Notes under the pieces: generated by a model
What the model was told of the DNA's origin: nothing
Database searches by the model: none
Seen by the model: the letters and a program-made list of their open reading frames with translations, nothing else
From: Austropuccinia psidii
Taxonomy: Eukaryota; Basidiomycota; Pucciniomycetes; Pucciniales; Sphaerophragmiaceae
Length of the DNA: 64,000 nucleotides
Assembly (NCBI GenBank): GCA_023105745.1
Contig: JALGQZ010000013.1
Location: 10,845,105 to 10,909,104 of the forward strand
Direction of reading: 5' to 3'
Translations under genes and position numbers: made by a program
Shown here: positions 46,080-59,500 of the stretch, piece after piece
Position numbering within the stretch: position 1 is the stretch's first letter
Layout of the letters: every line of letters begins with the position of its first letter

Positions 46080-47481
46080 AAGCTGGATGACCCTAAAAAA
46101 ATTGCTTCCTTTTTTTTAATTTTTGAAAAAAAAAATACAATCAAATCCCAAAAAAATACATTTCATTTACTTTATTATTTTTCTTTTTCTTATTTTTTAT
46201 TATTTTATATATATATATATATATTAATATATATACTACTTTTATTTTGTTTTATTAGGTGGTTGGGGTAAAAGGGTTTGAAATAAAAAAAAATGATACA
46301 TGGTCCTTTTGATTCTCATGCCAAGCCCCCATTAGCTGTAAGATAAGAAGAGAAAAAAAACAATACTAAAAATAAAATTAAAAAAAAATAAACAATAAAA
46401 AATAACAATAAAGCAATAAAAAATAAATAATATTAAAACTTAAATAACCATAAAAAACAAAAATAATAATAAATAAGATAACAAAAAGATAAAATAAGAA
46501 AAAATGAAATAATAATAAAATAAACAAAAATAAGTAAAAGTAAATAAATAAATGAATAAAACTAAGAAAAATAAAATTAAAAAAAAAGTATTATTTTACA
46601 TCTATATATATATATATTTTTATTTTATTTTATTTTATTTTATTTTTGTTTTTATTTTTATTTTATTTTTTTTATTTTTTTTATTTTTATTTTTGAATTT
46701 AAATAATAAATGGGGTTAAATGGTTGATAAGATGAATATTTAGAGTTTTGCCTAGCCTTTGATATATGAAGGGTTTAAGGGCTAATCTGTGGGTAAAAGA
46801 AAATTGTCCATCTTTAATATAAAAGGAGGTGTTTTCTCCCAATTCCCCAAATTAATAATAATAATAATAATAATAATCTTTGTGTCTTTACTAATAAGAC
46901 ATTCTGAATATCCAAAGTGAATTAATAAGAAAAAAGAATTAATTGTATAAGAAAACATTTTTATTTGGGTTCAACCTGGCCAGTTATCCTTTTGATTATG
47001 TATTGATTATTTGACTTCATTAATTTCTTCACATATATATTCTTGATTTGTTTGTGTGATTCTTCCTTTGGGTTAAATTCTTGAATGTGGTGATATTATT
47101 GACTATGATATTTAATATTGATGAGGGTAAATTATAGAGTAAAAAATTGAAATTTCCCAGAATTTCATCCCAAAAACTTAAATCATAAAGGATGGATTTA
47201 AGAAATAGACACCCACCCTAATTTTTTTAGTTGAGTTATTTTTTTTTTATTTTTTTTTTTATTTTTTTTTTTTTACTAATACATAAGATAACATGGAATA
47301 ATGATACTGATTCACTTGAGACTCTTTTTTTTTTATATTTTTTTGATATTTGAGTTATTTTTTTTTTTTTTTTTTTTTTTTTTTATATTTTTATATATAT
47401 TTTTTTAAGGATATTTGATACTAGAATAAGACTAAAATTTATGAAATAATACAGAAAAATGTTTAATCATAATAAAAAAAG
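46080..47481. other. AT-rich non-coding part of element F
   Basis: No gene seen. Contains A/T-only stretches, (AT)n near 46205-46225, an (AAT)n microsatellite at 46852-46877 and long T runs near 47240-47270 and 47360-47385. Corresponds to the 3' untranslated part of the F transcript on the minus strand. Confidence 0.8.
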
Positions 47482-50400
47482 TCACTGATAATATGAAAAT
47501 TTGTTGTCAAGACCTTTCTTGAATTTGGCCTTCTTAGCTGTAAGCTCATTTCTTCTTTCTTCATTGATATATTGATCTTGAAAGTCTTCATTATCATTAC
47601 TGTAATCCTGGATAAGTTTTCCATTTCTATCATTATTTTCTGTCCAATCCTCTTTTTGTGTTGAAATTTGATATTGCCTTGCCAAATGGGCTTGCAAACT
47701 TGGGCATATCTTTTTATTCTGAGTGATCCAAAAATATTCCTTTTCTTCCTTGGTCTTCTTCTTCTTTTTACTACTTTTATCTTTTATTTTCTTTGATTCA
47801 TTATTCTTTCCTTCTAGCCACTTCATATGCTGAACTGAGCATTGATGATCTTGTTCAGTAATTTTGTAAAGTTCCAAGCTGCAGTTTTCATTCCTCAAAG
47901 GCTGCCAATTGGTATAGCCTTCCCAGGGAAATTGGTCTTCTGTAAGTAAAATTCCCTCTGCTTCAAGTTCTTCAATATTTGTTGGTTCTAAGAAAGTTTC
48001 TTGATCCTGTTTCTGTTGTCTGTTACTGATTTCTTCATTTATTTCTTCATTTTTGTTCATTTGGCTTTCCTTGGCTTTGCCCAAAGAAAAGTGATTTGTT
48101 TCCAGATTCAAATTGGTATTTTCTTTATCAGAGTGATGGTGTGGGGTAGGTGAGTCCTCCTCTTTGTCATTTGCTGAATGATTTGTATAATTAGAACTAC
48201 ACATATCATTTGGCTGTGGTTTCTTTTCCATAAAATATGGTTCTATAGGATTTCTGATGTTGGTAAAATCTTGAGGTTTTGGGTTAAATGGAACTTCATT
48301 CTTGGTAATTTCACTTCCTTTTTCTACAGTTACCACTTTCTTGATAGCTTTATTTTCAGGTTGGATTTCCTTATTCAACTCTCTGCTTGTGTTGAAATTT
48401 TTAAGGTGTTGAGAATATTCTGGGAATGTTGGATCCTTATTGGATGTATGGATATGACACAGGTTATTTTCTATGGGAAGATAAGTTTCTGATTTTTCTT
48501 TTGGGTCCTGAATTAGCTCTTTGGACAACTCTTGTTCTGATTTCCTTATTCCAATTTTTGAATTTTGTAGGTTTTGTTGAGTAACATCTTTATTTTGCAT
48601 AATAAGCCTTGGGTCAATGTTTGCCATATTTGAGGGGAAAAGTTGAAGTTTCTGAATTTCATCATTTTCTTTTTTTAGTGATTCTTCTGGTTGGAGTATC
48701 CTTGAAAATAAAATTGGTGGAATGGTTACTTCTTGTGGTAAGAGTGATTTATCTTTATCCCCATTATTTTTTATGTTGGATTTTCTGGATGCTTTCTTAA
48801 AAGTGGCTTGACCATAATCATTTCCATTTGTTGATTGATTTTCCATGATATATTCCAGTTTTTTGTTCAATTCTTCAGATTCTTTAGGCTTTGAAGTTGA
48901 GCTATCACTTTCTTCCTGAACTAAAGAGTGGTCTTGATGTTTGAGATCCTTATTTATGGTAATTTTATGTTTGAGAGAAATTTCTTTTGAGGAATTTAAT
49001 GCTGTTGTATTAGAATTAGAGTGAAAATTCCTTTCTCCCACTGTGACATTAATTATTGACATAACTGGTTTTACACTTGATTTCCATTTATTTTTGAATA
49101 TTCCTTTTGAAAGGGACTTTAATGCTTTGATGGGTGAGAAGGGTTTGGTGAGTGGTTTTCTTCTGATTTCTTCAGGATTTTTGAGATTATAACTGTTGAT
49201 GGCTTGAGATATTTGGTGACAACTATTTCCATTTTCTCTTCTTGGAATTGTAATTCCAGTAAGATTTATTCCTTTAGGCTTTGGCTTGATATTTTCTGTA
49301 TTAACTGGCGCTAATTCCATTTTTATATCCCTTTTACCTTCAGATTTCATTATTTCTTTTTCCTTAAATACTTGGTGAGGATGTTCTTCTGAAATTTCCT
49401 GATTATTGAAACTTGGTCCTTTCTCTACTGGTAATTCTTTCCAATCTTCCAATTTAGAAACTGCACATGTTTCCATTCCTGCTGGTGGGTTTTCTCTCCA
49501 TCCTACTTTCTGTGGTGAACAAATTGGTAAGCAAAGCCTTCTTCCATCTGGCTCTATGTAGCTGAATATTTCCCCCTTTTGTTGAGGAAAGTCTAATCTG
49601 ATGTTATTATCTGCAAGGAAGGGCCTTCCCAATACTGTGTGTACTGCTCCCCTTGCTACAAAAAGGTGTATATTTCTTTCTTCCCCAGTGACTAAAGTAA
49701 TTGGGGTAGATTATGCTAATCCAACAATTGAAGTACAGTGACCACCAATCCCCCTTAAATTCATGTTGAGACATCTTGTGGTGAGTCCTGCTTTTATTGC
49801 TGAATCTTCTGGTATTATGTTCAATTCTGATCCTGTATCTACTAATGCCATTATTTCATGTCCTTCTTCACCTAGGTAAACTTGCATAAATCCCAATGGA
49901 CAGGCATAATGTAGTTTGGGCTGTTCATAATCTCCTAAATGGTGGTTTATGAGTTTGGTTTGAATTTCATTTGTGTCAAGTGAGTTGATTGAGTTTCTTT
50001 CTTCTGCTGTCAAATTTTTAAGCTGGTTGATAACTTTGGGTGACATGATAAGAACTTGTTCTAAGGTGAGATTTATCTTCTGATCCAAAACCTTTTTGAT
50101 AATTTGACTCATGACCTCTTGAAATTCTGTGTGTTCTTGCTTGATATTCTTGTTTTTAATAGTACTTTGAGTCAATTCCAACTTCTTTCCAGAATTCTGT
50201 TTTTATTTGACTTCTGGGATAACTTCTTCCTCTTTGAACTCTTGAGGTTTCTTGAATTTAGTGGGAATGATTGTTTTTTCCACTGTACTCTGTTCATCTT
50301 CAATATAGGCTCCAGGTATGTTTGGTTTTTTTTTCAGTGGTGTTTCCATTGTTTTTGGTAATGATTTTGTTGGTTCTTGACTTGGCTGCTCATTTCTTGA

Positions 50401-52407
50401 GGATCTTTGTTTGGTGTTTCTCAATCCATAGTTATTGAGAATTGGATCATTGGCTGATGATATGGTTGGTGGCTGCCAGCTTCCCCAATCTTCAATTTTG
50501 GCTATAGCTGTTGCAATGTCATTTTTGTTTACTTGTATTATGTTTACTTCTTTTGGTTGGTGTGTTGGTTCTTTAGCTTCATTTTCTTTCCTTTTCTTGG
50601 TAAGTTCTTCTTGTTCTTTTGCAAAGTCTTCCACTAGCTTCTTTGGTGATATTTTCCCATCAGTTGGTACTCTTTGCCAATTGGGAAATAAAAATCCACC
50701 TCCTTGTCTGCTGACCCATTTTCTATTTCTATCTTCAAAGAGGTAGTTGCATCTATTCACTGAATGTCCTTCCTCCAAACAGTAATAACATTTGACATAG
50801 GGTTTTGGTATGTTTTGTGCTGGTGTATAAGGAATATTCCTTTGTGAGAATGGTGATAAGCTATCTTTTGGGTACCTTGCTTGATTTTCCTGCTTGAATA
50901 CCTGTCCTGTTTTATTTTGAGGTAGTACTGCTTCTGTCAATTCTTTAATTTGCTTAATGAAGTCTTTTATTTCCTTCTTTTCTTCTTGATCCTGAATCCT
51001 GGGTCTTTGTTGTTCTTTAATTTTATTGTTAAGTTCCTTCAGTTGTTTTAAGGCATTTTCCATGGTGTCATCTTCAAATTCAACTTTCTTTTCTTGTGCC
51101 TTATCTAAATAATCATAGTTGAGTTCCTCCTGAGAAATTTTATCTTCTACTCTATCCCTTGATATGATCACAGTTTCTAGTTCTTGCTCTATATAGCTCT
51201 TCAACACTTTCATTTCTGGTACAATATATCCACCATCCCTTGCTTGGATCATGACCTTATCTCTTCTCATCTCCTTAATTATGGAAGTCCTAATTTCAGG
51301 TGAAAGACTTGCATAGAGCTCTTCATTGTGCTCAACTTCCCTTCTAATTTATCCATATTTGTACAGATAATTTGTGATCTTTTCATATTCTCCAATAAAT
51401 CTCTTTTATTCAGCTAGGTTTCTAATTCCTCCTGCTCTTTTGGTCTTAGTGAAAAGCTTCTCCAAAGATTCTGGTCTATATCTTCTGTCTGGCTCTACTC
51501 TTCCCCATTCTGTAGTAAGTTCTTCTTTGAGTTTTGTCCAGTTCTTCTCTTCATAACCTTGCATTGCTTCAATTTTCTCCTCAACTTCTTCAGATGCTGA
51601 CATAAAAATAACTTGTCTTGCTATATCTTCTCCACTAGCTCCTTCAATTTCAGCTGCTGCTTCCACTCTTTTTATGAATTTTTCTACTTCATTACCATCA
51701 AAAACAAGATTATAATCTTTAGCTCTTATCTTAACAATAGGAGATGTTACCTTAGGAATTTCCTTTTGTAATGGGCTTGGATGGTTTGGTGTAGTTAAAA
51801 ATACCTTCTTTGGGATACTCTGTGATCTTTGTTCTGTTTTGGGTGTGGATGTTGCTCTAGGGCCAGGTGTAGGTGATATTGGTGAGTCTTCAGGCCTAAA
51901 ATGCCTTGGTAATGTTTGTTCACTTGGACTGGCTCCAGGTGTGTAAGATGTTTGTTCCCTTCTTTTTCCTTTCTTTTTACTTTGTGTTAATAATAAATCT
52001 TGCATTTGCTTCATAAGACTTTGTATCTGTACTGTTTGATCCTCCTCTTCACTTTCTTCTGCATACTGTCCTTCTACAGTATCTTCAGGTAATGGTGGTA
52101 AGTCAGATGTTGATTGTTGATTCATTTCTACTTGGTAAACTGATCCTTTAAATTCTTTTGTACTTTGTTTGTTTTTCTTTGCTTCTTGAATTAACTTGAA
52201 GAAAAATCTCCTTAATTCTTCTTTTTCCTTCCGTTCAGTTCTTGGTGTTGCAATAAGTAAATCAATATCCTTGGGTGTTTGATTTTCTGGTGTTCCTTCT
52301 TTTAATGGATAATAAAAATGGTATGATTGATTTGAGGATTGTGATGGTGATGATGATTTGGAATGTGATTTGTTTCCAGGTTCCAGATTGTATGAGAGTG
52401 TTGATGG
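47482..52407 (-). pseudogene. Element F gag-protease frame (four TAA stops)
   Basis: One continuous minus-strand frame. The first Met is at 52125, but the frame is open and protein-like from about 52407, so the start is uncertain. Parts: acidic and Pro/Ser-rich N-terminus; gag-like helical region (VFDGNEVEKFIKRVEAAAEI to LKEELTTEWGRVEPDRRYRP); Lys/Glu-rich linker; zinc knuckle CYYCLEEGHSVNRC (about 50785); aspartic protease ALVDTGSELNIIP (about 49825-49865) with the typical later motif VLGRPFLADNNI (about 49620). Then comes about 600 residues of Lys/Glu/Asn/Gln-rich, low-complexity sequence ending at 47482, with no Pol motifs. Stops, all TAA, lie at 51406-51408, about 51352, 50203-50205 and 49711-49713. 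Frame, knuckle and protease residues are otherwise kept. Confidence 0.85.
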
Positions 52408-52506
52408 TTAATTCTTGATAATGATAATTACTTTTGTGAGTTATGTTGATTTAATTATCTGCTTTCTTGATTATTGACTGATTGTTGAATGTTGAAGTTG
52501 AACTGG

Positions 52507-52523
52507 CCACTGTTGGGACACCA
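52507..52523 (-). other. Primer binding site, element F
   Basis: Minus strand TGGTGTCCCAACAGTGG, 2 nt inside the 5' LTR. It differs from the A/B site, so another tRNA is used. Confidence 0.75.
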
Positions 52524-52525
52524 GA

Positions 52526-54397
52526 TGTGGAACTCCTTTTGGTGTGGGATTGGATAAGGCAGTCCTTGAGGGGGAAATCACAGGTAAACAGTTTTGAATT
52601 TCTGAAATAATCCTGTAACCAAGGGTGCTAATGGTGTTTTAGCTGCCCCTCTCAATATACTAAACAATCTCCCTACAGAGCTCACAAATCAATATTTAAG
52701 ATTGTGGCTTTACAACTAGAGAAGACTTTTCAGCAGTCTCTATCAGACCTATTCAATAATCAGACTAATGATAAAATAATAATAACTTTAAATAATAAAT
52801 TTGTAGGTGATTTCAAGATGATAAGATAATAATCGAGTAGATAAATAATAGATAAAATAGTACTGAGTAGTGATTTTAAGTTGTTTTCTTTGTTGAAGGT
52901 ATTTTGTTTAATGGATAATAGTTTAATATGAGAAAATTTAGTAATAGTGATAATATAATAATATTGTTTGGTAGTTTTAAATAGTTGTTGTTGGTAAATA
53001 ATTTTGATAATATGTAAAATATATTTTGTGATAATAATAATAGTGTTAAAGATTTTCTTCTAGTGAGAAGAGTATAATATAGATATTTTGTTGAATATGA
53101 ATATTTCACTAATAGATGAATTTATAATATAGGCAGACCTACTGTTAACTACAGCTATTTATAAACCACTATTTGATGTAATTTAATAACAATAATTTCT
53201 AGAGTAACCTACTAGTAAGGGATGAATAATTATTCTCCTTCTTGGTATATAATTATTTGCATGAGGAAAGAGGAGAAAAATGAGAGAGAGAAGCCTCCTT
53301 TTATGTTGTGAGAAGTACCCATGGGCTCTCCATGTAAAGTGTTATTCTTGCCCTTGAGGTAATTTTGCTGGTGTAGATTTTTTTTAACAAAAGTCAGATG
53401 ACCTATCTGCTACACTGTATTAGTAATCTTGCACAGCCTTGAGAGATTAATGCTAGTGTGTAAAATTGAGAATGGTGTCATATGACTGAGATATTTTTTC
53501 CATTTGTTTGGTCAAAATGAAGGTTGAGATGTTTTCCTTGGTGGGGATTTTGATAAAAATATCAGGTGACTTCTATTTTTCACTGCTTTAGTCAGCTTGC
53601 ATAGCCTCGAGGAATTAATGCTGGTGAGTTAAGGATGAAGGTGGTGTCATGTGAATAAGCCCCTGTATATTTGTTTGTAAGATTAATTTAGTTCCAGGTG
53701 ATCATGCTGTGTAATGTGGGGATATCTTCTTGAGTTTTAATTCTTGATTACTGTAATTGCTGTGTGGTTTACAGTTTTAGTGTATTCCCCTTGCATGCAG
53801 CTAGTTGAAATTGAATTGAGTTGTATTTGATGACCCTGAGGCTGTGTACTGTACAGATCATATGCATGTGGACTGCATAAGTCTTATTTGGGCGCCTGTA
53901 TTGTTGTGTAATTTTTAAGTTTTCTTCTTTTTTTTTTTAGTGGATTTTCCTGTATTGAATTGAATTGGATACTGTCATATGATCCTTGTGTCACATGAAC
54001 TGTATTTGGTTACTGTAACTGTTGGTAATATAGTCTTCTTGAGGGATTTAGAGTGGATATAATGTTACAATGTTACTTTTCCCATGTAATTTTGAGTTTC
54101 TGTATGTATTAAGCCTATTGTTGATCATGTAAGCCTCATATATAAGTTTTATTGTGTAACTCCATAGGATTGGACTCCTCTATTATTCATTTAATTATAG
54201 AAGTATATTGAATATTTCAATTCTGACTACCAAATCTTCCATTCCTCCCTACTGTTGATGTTATTCCTGGGTTTTTTGTGATTTAAGCATGTCCTTTGAG
54301 TGGTGACTTCCTGAATTGGTCATTGGGATCTTGATTTTTCAACTTTTAAATTTCCAAAAAATTTCTTGAAACTGGTAAAAAGGTATGGAATACCACA
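52526..54397 (-). repeat. Element F 5' LTR
   Basis: 1872 bp. Differs from the 3' LTR mainly by a 16-bp insertion near 53808 and scattered substitutions. Confidence 0.93.
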
Positions 54398-54401
54398 CCG
54401 T

Positions 54402-54687
54402 GGGACCGATTAGGCCCCTTTTGGCCCAATTCCAATGGAACCAAAAGGGGCCAAGGGGCATATCAGTGGTCCCACCTGAGCCTAATTTTGGCCAAGAATC
54501 CAGGAGACCCAAAATGACCAAAACCCCCAAGGACCCAAGACACCCAAATTTTCCATAAATGACCTTTCACCCAGGATTTTAACCATGGCCTTTGGAATGC
54601 ACCAGAGGCCCAAGCCATCTTTAATAAGGGGGTTTTCCCTCAATTTAAGGGAAACCCCTGGCCCAAGTGTGGTGAATATAAGGTATT
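54402..54687 (+). repeat. LTR G, continued
   Basis: GGCC-rich sequence following the second CCGT copy; same style as 41270-41527. It is interrupted at 54688 by the family-A element. Confidence 0.6.
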
Positions 54688-56506
54688 TGTAAGGTGTGGA
54701 TATGAAACTTTGATTAAAAATCAAGTACTTTTCCTGTCCTCAAAATTTGTATAAGGTAAAAATCAATTAAAAATAGTATGAAATATTATTTTTAAGAGAA
54801 AACACGCCAATTTTATTGTTTATAACTTTATTAGTATAAAACAATAATATTATAAAAATTTATTGTTTTACCAACAATAAAAATTTATCCAAAAAATACT
54901 CTACAAGAGATATTTTAAGGCTACAAAAGAAATTTCTTCAAGAGCAATTTCAATTGGAATTAATTGAGCAAAGAACTGCAAGCAATTAATTAAAGAACAA
55001 AGACTTTAAAAAGAATATTAAAGAGAAAACACGCCCAAAAGTGACCAGAGTGAATTTGGAAACAAAGTGACAAAGCTTACAGTGATGAAAGATGCTTTAA
55101 TTCACTTTTGGGGTGGTTCAGGGGTAAAAATGATTATAATGATTTTTTCACGTGGTTAAAAGGATTAAAATGATTTAAAAGTGGTGGTTGGAATCTTTGA
55201 TTGATTGGTTTAACAGTTTTAAACTAATTAATAAAAGGAAAAGATTCTAACATGAAGAGAAAAGTGGGGCAAAGAAGACATTCTTTTATAGCCATCAATT
55301 CTCTTACTCCAAAAGTAAAATTTACTCTTGTCAGTCGTGAAAAACAGTCTGACAACAGAAAAGCCAATTATGGCATCATTGAACCCTGGTTTAGACCAAA
55401 AAGGGCTGGTTTAAGCCAATTTTAGCCATTTTTAGCCATTTTAGACCCTTAAATCAGCCATTACTATAGCAATACCAGGCCTAGAGCCTTCAAAACACGT
55501 CAGAATGTGTGTCAGAGGCGTAGAAACCAGTTAAAACTGTTTTTACTATGATGGTTTTATCTTAAGGGTAGTTTTACCCTCTTGGCAACAGCTAAAACTA
55601 CCCCAGTTGGTATCAAAACCTCATCATCAATTGAGTCCACAGACCCTGTAACTCAATTCCAGGCCAAAAGTGATGAACTTTTGCGTGAATTTTGACATCC
55701 CACGCCTGTCAGCAAGGATTTTGGGGGTCTAGCTCCCCCTTAGAGCTGGAGTTCCTTTCCCCCCCCAAATTTAATCTTTCCAATTTATTTTTCCTTTAAT
55801 TCCTCATCATGTATTATACTTATAATTTACATATGTAATTCAATTCAATTGTACAGTACAATACAGTAATAATTGACACCTCATATGTAAATCAAAGTTC
55901 ACTTATGTAATACACGCGCACATTTTGACATTTCAATTGAATTCAATTGAAAATACTTCAATTCCTCATAACTTCTAAACTAAACACAACACCTCAATTT
56001 TAACACAAAAATTGATGGTTAACACCACATGTGGTGTGAATTAAATTAAGGTTTTGAGGATTTTCAACTTTTGTATTGAAAATACTAAAAACTTAATTTA
56101 AGCTTATTTAGAGTTGAGTTACAAGAATTTCACTCAGAGGTGACCCCACCTGATTTTTTATGAGGAATCCAATGGTGAAATAAATTTTATATGTTTATTT
56201 ATTGGATAAAAAGTTATAATAAATTTTATTTAACTTTTTTCCAAATTTATTTATTTTCTCACAATTTTGTTAAAGTTTCATTTTTACTTAATTTTTTCAA
56301 GTATAAATGTAATTTTATATTTACAAAATTTAATGTATTTTTTTTTATTTTTAAATTATAATTAATTTTTTATTTTTAATATAATTTTATATTTATATTT
56401 TTATTTTTATTTTAATAATATAAATAAATTTATTTTATTTATATTAATATGTTATTTTTTATATTTGTGGTCTTTTGGGTATATGAAATTACCTCTAAGG
56501 CTCACA
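54688..56506 (-). repeat. Element A 3' LTR
   Basis: 1819 bp, minus strand TGTGAGCC...CACCTTACA. The adjacent purine tract TAGGGGGAGGGAA lies at 56507-56519. It contains the 16-bp palindrome at 56022-56037. Confidence 0.95.
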
Positions 56507-56530
56507 TTCCCTCCCCCTAAAAAAAGAATA

Positions 56531-59500
56531 TTACTTTGTAATATTGGTGTTTCTAGTGTGTCTGAATCTCCTCAGGAGTTTGGTAGCTTCTGGTATATCT
56601 TTTTCTTCTAACCATTCATCTTCACAAGTTGGGTCACTGTACCTAACAAGGTATTCCCTTACTTTCTTGGTTCTTAATTTCCTTTCTTTAAGAACTTTGG
56701 TTATTTTCTTAGTACCAGATGTCTCAATAGGAGGTATAACTTGGGGAACCTTATTCCTCAAGGGAAATTTCTCAGCATCACTAGATTTATATGGTTTTAT
56801 CAAGCTCACTGGAAATGTAGGGTGCTTATTGCTAAGTTCTTCAGATAACTCTACTTCAACAGCATTTTCTCCATGGAGGGCCTTAATCACAAAAGGTCCT
56901 GCAAAGGAGTCTTTCAACTTTTTACATCCTTTGATGTTATTGAAGTTAGTGGTGGATACAAGAACTAGGTCCCCCACTTTGAAATCTGGAGTTGCATGAG
57001 ATTTACCCCATTTGTCTTTAGCATATGCAAAAGAGTCCTCCATGCACCTTACTGCATGCTTTCTAGCTTTGTCTAGCATTCCTTTGAAGCTAGAAGCTGT
57101 GGGATGTATTTCAATTAAGTCTTTCCTCAAGGAGTCTTGGGGTAACTTGGGGTTCCATCCTTTTTCTAGAACAGCAGGAGTCTGATTGGTACTATCATGG
57201 ATTGATGTTTTATATGCTAATTCCAGTGCTGGTAACAGAGTACACCAATCATGGGTAAATCCATCACAATCTTTGAATTCAAGGCCATATGCACAAACTC
57301 TTCTCACCATGTCCTCCAAGGTTTGGATCATTCTTTCAGCCAGGCCATCAGTTTGTGGGTGGTAGGCTGTAGAGAAAGACAGTTTAGTGCCAAATAATTG
57401 GTGAAGATTTGTCCATAGTGCTGAAGTGAATTTGTGATCTCTATCACTGATGATATTTGTAAATATCCCAGTCCATGATACTACTCTATTCCATATCAGA
57501 AGAGCTGTATCCATGGCTGTATCATCTTTGTGACATGGTAAAAAGATTGGAGTTTTACTGAATCTGTCCACAATTACTAGGCAAGCATTATAGCTCCTGT
57601 CACCTCCTGGTGGTAGGCCAGTTACCCAATCCATATGGATAATTTCCCAAGGTCTGTTTGGTTCTTGGATTTTCATCATATTTCCAAGTCTTTTGCCAGT
57701 GGATTTATTTGCCTTTTGGCATCTGTCACAGGTTTTGAAATACTCTGCAACATCTTTTTGCCACATTGGCCACCATATGCAGGTCTTCACTTTCTCTCTT
57801 GTTCTGTCTTCAGAAAGATGTCCTGAAAAGGGACTATCATGGCATTCTTTCAGTACAAGATTGATTAATGACCTGTCTACAACTGTCATGACACATGTGT
57901 GCTTGGTTCTGTGGTAAATTATACCATCCAGTAGGTGAAATCTTCCTTCATTATAAGATTTTCTCCATACTTCATCCAAGGCATGTATTAGAGAGTTGTC
58001 TTTACAGTCTTTGTTAAGTAATTGGCATAAGATGCTACAATTCTTATCTTGAGTGTAACTATTTCTGACTTCTTCAAAGAAGGTGGTGTTCAAGTCTGTA
58101 ACACTTATTCCTTCTATTGGAATTTGTGGTGAAGCTTCTTCTGGAACATAAGCAGGATTATCAATGTTATTTGGTAATGGCCATCTGCTTAGTCCATCTG
58201 CATTCTTATGAATATTCCCATCCTTATGAACAATAGTCATATTGCCTCTGTATTCTTGTATGGCTATTTGCCATCTGAGCATGTGTCTGTTAGGTGTTTT
58301 CATATTTAAAAGTGATTTCACAGCTGTACAATCTGTTATTACTTCAAAAACACATCCCTCTAAGAAATAGTTCAATTTCTCCAAGGCCCAGACAAGGCAT
58401 AGACATTCCATTTGACTTGCTCCATATCTGGCTTCAGTTGGTTTGATTTGTCTGGATATGAAATATATTGGTCCTTCTACAGGTTTATCATTTATGATCT
58501 GAACTTGGTGAAGTGCAGCACCTAGTCCATCCCCTGATGCATCAATATACAGTTTGAAAGGTAATTTAAAGTCTGGCATCAGTAAGAGTGGAGCAGTGGT
58601 CAATGCTTCTCTTAGAGATTCAAAAGCTTTGACTCTGTCAACAGTCATTTCAAATACTGTGTCTTTGTCACACAACTTATAAAGTGGTCTTGCTATGGAT
58701 GCAAAGTCTTTAATGTGCTGCCTGTAATACCCTGCAAAACCCAAGAATGACTGAATTTCCTTCTTATTCTGAGGCATGGGTTTTAACAATACTGCTGCAA
58801 CTTTGTTTTTATCAATTCCAAGGGACAAACCAGATACAACATGTCCTAGTGCCTTAAGTTCTTTAAATCCAAAATGACATTTCTTCAAGGAGATTTTCAT
58901 GTTTACTGATTGGATTTTTGTCAAAACTCTTGATAATCTGTACATGTGCTCCTCCCAAGTCTTTGAACAGATAATAATGTCATCAATGTAAATGATTAAC
59001 CATCCTTCTGAGAGTTCTTCAGGGAAGATTTCATTCATCATTCTTTGGAAGTGTGAAGGTGCATTTTTGATACCAAAGGGCATCCTTAAGTATTCATACA
59101 CTCCACAATGAACAATAATTCTCAAGTATTTTCTTGCTCTTGGTGTTACCACATTTTGATGGAATCCTTTAAGGGCATCCATAGTGGTTATATACACTGC
59201 TTGAGATATTTGAGTAAGGGCAATTTGGATTTTTGGTATTGGGTATCTGTCTGGAACAGTGTAAGTGTTCAGAGCTCTAAAGTCCCCAACCATTCTGGAT
59301 TTTCCATTATGCCACGCCACTATGACTGGTGTAGTTATTTCTACTTCCTCATTGTGGCCTACTTTTCTTATTACACCAAGGTCTAGAAGTTCTTTGATAT
59401 GAATTTCTAGAGCTTCTCTTGATTTTGGACTTGCTGGATAAGCAGGTCTTCTTAAGAGTGGTGGATAAGGTCTCTCAATGTTAAGAATGATGTCAACTTC

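Larger units (their letters stand above)
41528..54397 (-). mobile_element. Element F: large LTR element with Gag-protease only
   Basis: 12.87 kb. LTRs 41528-43384 (1857 bp) and 52526-54397 (1872 bp) have ends TGTGGAAC...TACCACA. A 4-bp duplication CCGT flanks it (41524-41527, 54398-54401). On the minus strand: LTR, primer site, one gag-protease frame, then 4 kb without Pol but with an antisense spliced gene and a repeated hairpin motif, purine tract, LTR. No YxDD, RNase H or DDE integrase motif was found in any frame, so it must be mobilised in trans. The LTRs differ by a 16-bp indel and scattered substitutions. The matching 71/77-codon frames in both LTRs reflect LTR identity only. Confidence 0.9.
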
